Under the pieces are notes generated by a model. It did no database searches and had not been told where the DNA came from. It worked only from the letters and a program-made list of their open reading frames with translations. A DNA stretch of 64,000 nucleotides from Cellulomonas sp. KH9 (GTDB lineage: Bacteria > Actinomycetota > Actinomycetes > Actinomycetales > Cellulomonadaceae), in contig NZ_FOSE01000001.1 in NCBI RefSeq assembly GCF_900114185.1, positions 108,485 through 172,484 on the forward strand, given 5' to 3'. This document shows positions 60,956 to 64,000 of this stretch, piece after piece. The first letter of the stretch is position 1, and the number at the start of each line of letters is the position of its first letter. The translations under genes and the position numbers were made by a program.

Positions 60956-62290
60956 CAACGGAGCCACACGGGCCGTCGGCTGTGGGTCTGGGTGGTCCTG
61001 CTGGGGCTGACCGGACAGCTCGCCTGGACGGTCGAGAACATGTACCTCAACGTGTTCGTCCACGACACGATCACGGACTCCCCGGCGGTGCTGGCGACGA
61101 TCGTCGCGGCGAGCGCCGTGGCCGCGACGGCGGCGACGCTGCTCGCCGGGGCGTGGTCGGACCGGGTGGGCCGGCGGCGCACGTTCATCGCCGGCGGGTA
61201 TGTGCTGTGGGGCGCGAGCACGGCCGCGTTCGGGCTGGTCGGCGTCGACACCGCGGCGTCCCTGGCGCCCGCGCTCGACGCGGTCGTCGTCGCGGTCGTC
61301 GGGATCGTGCTGCTCGACTGCGTCATGAGCGTGTTCGGGGCCACCGCCAACGACGCGGCGTTCAACGCGTGGGTCACGGACACGACCGACGCGTCCAACC
61401 GCGGCCGGGTCGACGGGGTGCTCGCGACGCTGCCGCTGCTGGCGATGCTGCTGGTGTTCGGCGCGCTCGACCCGCTGACGCGCGACGGCCGCTGGTCGGT
61501 CTTCTTCGCGGTCGTCGGCGGCGCCACGGTGGTGGTCGGTGTCGTCGCGTGGTTCGGGCTGAAGGAGGCACCGACGCCGCGCCCCGGGGGCACCTATCTC
61601 GCGAGCGTCGTGCACGGGCTGCGCCCCAGCACCGTGCGCGCGCAGCCGCGGCTGTACGTCGCGCTGTCGGCGTGGGCGGTGCTCGGCACCAGCACGCAGG
61701 TCTTCATGCCGTTCCTCATCATCTACGTGCAGCGGTACCTCGACATCGACGGGTACCCGGTCGTGCTGGCGTCGGTGCTGCTGGGCGCCGCGGTGGTCAG
61801 CGTGCTGGGCGGGCGCGTGCTGGACCGCGTCGGGCCGCACCGCGCGATCCTGCCGGTCGCTGCCGTGTACGCCGTCGGGCTGCTGCTGATGTTCCCGGCG
61901 CGCGGGATGCTCGCGGTCATCGGTGCGGGGATCGTCATGATGTCCGGGTTCATGCTGGGGGTCGCGGCGGTCTCCGCCACGGTGCGCAACCTGACCCCGC
62001 CGGACCGTGCGGGCCAGGTGCAGGGCCTGCGGATGGTGTTCGCCGTGCTGATCCCGATGGTCGTCGGCCCGTTCCTGGGCGCGGCCGTGATCGTGGGCGC
62101 CGACGAGACGTACGTCGACCTGGGCGTCGTCAAGCAGGTGCCGACGCCGTGGATCTTCGTCGCGGCGGCGGTCGTCGCCCTGCTCGTCGTCGTCCCCGCG
62201 CGGCGGCTGCGTGACGCGCCCGTGCCCGTGCCCGCGCCCGTACCCCTGGCCGTCCCCGACGAGACCCCTGACGTGGAGGTGCCCTCGTGA
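60953..62290 (+). CDS. MFS transporter (sugar/GPH-like)
   Basis: A 445-residue permease with twelve predicted helices. The N-terminal LTGQLAWTVENMYLNVFVHDTI and SDRVGRRRTFIAGGYVLWG (the MFS loop 2-3 motif GRR) are characteristic, and NAWVTDTTDASNRGRVDGVLA is a second loop motif often seen in glycoside importers. It is translationally coupled (GTGATG) with a GH2 hydrolase gene, so it likely imports the glycoside that the enzyme cleaves. The tail is a repetitive VPVPAPVPLAVP sequence. The three palindromes upstream should regulate it. Confidence 0.87.
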   Translation: MQRSHTGRRLWVWVVLLGLTGQLAWTVENMYLNVFVHDTITDSPAVLATIVAASAVAATAATLLAGAWSDRVGRRRTFIAGGYVLWGASTAAFGLVGVDTAASLAPALDAVVVAVVGIVLLDCVMSVFGATANDAAFNAWVTDTTDASNRGRVDGVLATLPLLAMLLVFGALDPLTRDGRWSVFFAVVGGATVVVGVVAWFGLKEAPTPRPGGTYLASVVHGLRPSTVRAQPRLYVALSAWAVLGTSTQVFMPFLIIYVQRYLDIDGYPVVLASVLLGAAVVSVLGGRVLDRVGPHRAILPVAAVYAVGLLLMFPARGMLAVIGAGIVMMSGFMLGVAAVSATVRNLTPPDRAGQVQGLRMVFAVLIPMVVGPFLGAAVIVGADETYVDLGVVKQVPTPWIFVAAAVVALLVVVPARRLRDAPVPVPAPVPLAVPDETPDVEVPS

Positions 62291-64000
62291 TGACACCGTG
62301 GGGCGAGACCCTGGACCCCGACGCGATCCTCGCGGGCCCCACTGCGATCCTCGCGGCCCCCGCTGCGATCCTCGCGGAGCACCCGCGCCCGCAGCTGGTG
62401 CGCGACTCCTACCTCAACCTCAACGGCCGCTGGGACCACGCGTTCACGCACGCGACCGACGAGGAGCGCCCGCAGGTGTGGGACGGGCCGATCCTCGTCC
62501 CGTTCTCGCCCGAGGCGCCGCTGTCGGGCGTCGGCCGCACGCTGCAGCCCGACGAGGCGCTCTGGTACCGGCGGACGGTCACCCTCCCCGAGGGGTTCGT
62601 GCGCGACCGCGTGCTGCTGCACCTCGGTGCCGTCGACCAGGACGCGCAGGTGTGGGTCGACGGCACCGACGTCGGCGGGCACCGTGGCGGGTACCTGCCG
62701 TTCACGCTCGACGTGACGGACGCGCTCGCGGACGGCGACGAGCACGAGGTCGTCGTGCGGGTCCGCGACGTCACCGACACGTCGTACCGCAGCCGCGGCA
62801 AGCAGAAGCTCGAGCCGGGCGGCATCTGGTACACCGCGCAGTCGGGCATCTGGCAGACCGTCTGGCTCGAGTCCGTGCCGGCGCGGTGGGTGGACCGGCT
62901 CGTCCTCACCCCGGACCTGACGACCGGCGAGGTCGAGGTGACGGTCGTGCCCGGCGGGGTGCCGGCCGGCGACGACGCCCCGGACGGGACGGCGCAGGTC
63001 GTCGTCCGCGCCGACGGCCGCGAGCTGGCCCGCGCCACGGTCCGCTCCGGCGTCCCGACGCGCATCGCCCTCGGCCCCGACGTGCGCCGGTGGTCCCCCG
63101 ACGACCCCTTCCTCCACGACGTCGAGGTCACCCTGGGCGACGACCACGTGACCAGCTACGTCGGCATGCGCTCGTTCGGCGTCGGGCCTGACGCGCACGG
63201 GCGCACGCGCCTGCTGCTCAACGGCGAGCCGTACCTGCACGCGGGTCTGCTCGACCAGGGCTACTGGCCCGACGGGCTGTACACGCCGCCGTCGGACGCC
63301 GCGATGGTCCACGACATCCGCACCGCCAAGGACCTCGGGTTCACGATGCTGCGCAAGCACATCAAGGTCGAGCCGCTGCGCTGGTACCACCACTGCGACC
63401 GGATCGGGATGCTCGTCTGGCAGGACATGGTCAACGGCGGGCGGACGTACCACCCGGTCGTCGTCACGGCGCCCGTGCTGACGCCGCTGCGGCTCGACGA
63501 CTCCCGGTACCGCGCGTTCGGCCGGCAGGACCCCGAGGGCCGCGAGGAGTTCCTCGCGGAGGTCGACGCGACGGTCGAGCTGCTGCGCAGCGTGCCGTGC
63601 GTCGCGCTGTGGGTGCCGTTCAACGAGGGCTGGGGGCAGTTCGACGCCGCCGCCGTGGCCGCGCGCGTGACCGCGCTCGACCCCACGCGACCCGTCGACC
63701 ACGCGTCGGGCTGGCACGACCAGGGCGCGGGCGACGTCGTCAGCCGGCACGTCTACTTCCGCCCCTACCGGCTGTCGCGCGCCGACGCCGCCGACCCGCG
63801 CGCCGCGGTGCTCTCCGAGTACGGCGGGTACTCCTACCGTGTCCCGGGGCACACCTGGTCCGACAAGGAGTTCGGGTACCGGCGCTTCCGCGACCGCGAC
63901 GCCTTCGAGCGCGCCTACCTGCGGCTGCAGCACGAGCAGGTCGGGCCGGCGGTCGACGACGGGCTCGCGGCGTTCGTCCACACCCAGCTCGCGGACGTCG
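62290..64000 (+). CDS. Glycoside hydrolase family 2 enzyme, N-terminal part (cut by window edge)
   Basis: At least 570 residues of a GH2 beta-glycosidase, without signal peptide. It has the sugar-binding jelly-roll (about 30-190), the immunoglobulin-like domain, and the TIM barrel. Acid/base Glu446 is in VPFNEGWGQFD and nucleophile Glu510 in LSEYGGYS. Candidate activities are beta-galactosidase, glucuronidase or mannosidase; sequence does not decide. It starts at ATG 62290 (or GTG 62287), overlapping the MFS stop. An in-frame triplet repeat AILA (residues about 12-30) makes an odd N-terminus. Its C-terminus lies beyond the window. Confidence 0.87.
   Translation, partial: MTPWGETLDPDAILAGPTAILAAPAAILAEHPRPQLVRDSYLNLNGRWDHAFTHATDEERPQVWDGPILVPFSPEAPLSGVGRTLQPDEALWYRRTVTLPEGFVRDRVLLHLGAVDQDAQVWVDGTDVGGHRGGYLPFTLDVTDALADGDEHEVVVRVRDVTDTSYRSRGKQKLEPGGIWYTAQSGIWQTVWLESVPARWVDRLVLTPDLTTGEVEVTVVPGGVPAGDDAPDGTAQVVVRADGRELARATVRSGVPTRIALGPDVRRWSPDDPFLHDVEVTLGDDHVTSYVGMRSFGVGPDAHGRTRLLLNGEPYLHAGLLDQGYWPDGLYTPPSDAAMVHDIRTAKDLGFTMLRKHIKVEPLRWYHHCDRIGMLVWQDMVNGGRTYHPVVVTAPVLTPLRLDDSRYRAFGRQDPEGREEFLAEVDATVELLRSVPCVALWVPFNEGWGQFDAAAVAARVTALDPTRPVDHASGWHDQGAGDVVSRHVYFRPYRLSRADAADPRAAVLSEYGGYSYRVPGHTWSDKEFGYRRFRDRDAFERAYLRLQHEQVGPAVDDGLAAFVHTQLADV
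62322..62384 (+). repeat. Three 21-base in-frame repeats at the start of the GH2 gene
   Basis: GCGATCCTCGCGG occurs at 62323, 62344 and 62365, 21 bases apart and in frame, giving AILAGPT, AILAAPA and AILAEHP. It seems to be a recent slippage triplication in the non-catalytic N-terminus. Confidence 0.85.

Overview
The window is a stretch of chromosome from a high-GC actinobacterium, most likely a Micrococcales member close to Cellulomonas. This placing is an inference from very high GC, frequent GTG starts, stop/start overlaps (ATGA, GTGA), the C5-type heme gene set, CsoR/CopZ/CopA, YnfA, AI-2E, CsbD and SPFH genes. I saw no transposase, integrase, phage gene, CRISPR array, rRNA or tRNA. Both ends cut a gene: an MpaB-type oxygenase at the left and a family 2 glycoside hydrolase at the right.

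Layout. 0-9 kb: small metabolic genes, a divergent lysG/lysE pair, an FtsX-type ABC exporter with a TetR regulator, a quinone oxidoreductase, and a DUF2975/HTH pair. 9-19 kb: class II amidotransferase, phosphofructokinase, YnfA, an AHSA1/ArsR pair, serine hydrolase, acetyltransferase, AI-2E-family permease, aroD, an anti-sigma-type ATPase and a luciferase-like enzyme. 19-26.4 kb: acetyltransferase, a lipoprotein penicillin-binding protein, aldo/keto reductase, a bacteriophytochrome fused to a PP2C phosphatase with an acyltransferase, and CsbD. 26.5-31.6 kb: a cyclic-di-GMP riboswitch with a 45-codon ORF, a large flippase-like protein carrying a degenerate kinase domain and divergent from a small HTH gene, HdeD and a CPBP protease. 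31.7-41 kb: a self-regulated ABC operon, an SPFH/ribbon-helix-helix pair, the copper operon csoR-copZ-copA, and an Rrf2 regulator next to a TauE/SafE transporter.

41-49.6 kb is the heme block. hemE-hemY and hemC-hemD-hemB-hemL run leftward, with hemA divergent from hemE. Together they take glutamyl-tRNA to the coproporphyrin stage. The last actinobacterial steps (ChdC/HemQ and the ferrochelatase CpfC) are not here. 49.7-57.8 kb: SRPBCC protein, a YyaL-type thioredoxin-fold protein, a TetR-controlled SDR plus PQQ-type sugar dehydrogenase operon, an unknown 287-residue protein, and purB. 57.8-59.5 kb is a gene-poor stretch with AT-richer patches and two small orphan genes, one resembling DUF2185 immunity proteins. 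59.5-64 kb: an rRNA methyltransferase, then an MFS transporter and GH2 hydrolase behind three copies of a palindromic element.

The most interesting signals are regulatory. A GEMM (c-di-GMP-I) riboswitch sits behind a CRP-like site and controls a tiny unknown ORF. Several regulator genes sit beside clear palindromes (TetR, CsoR, ribbon-helix-helix, winged helix, small HTH). Short tandem duplications begin at or just after stop codons at several genes.
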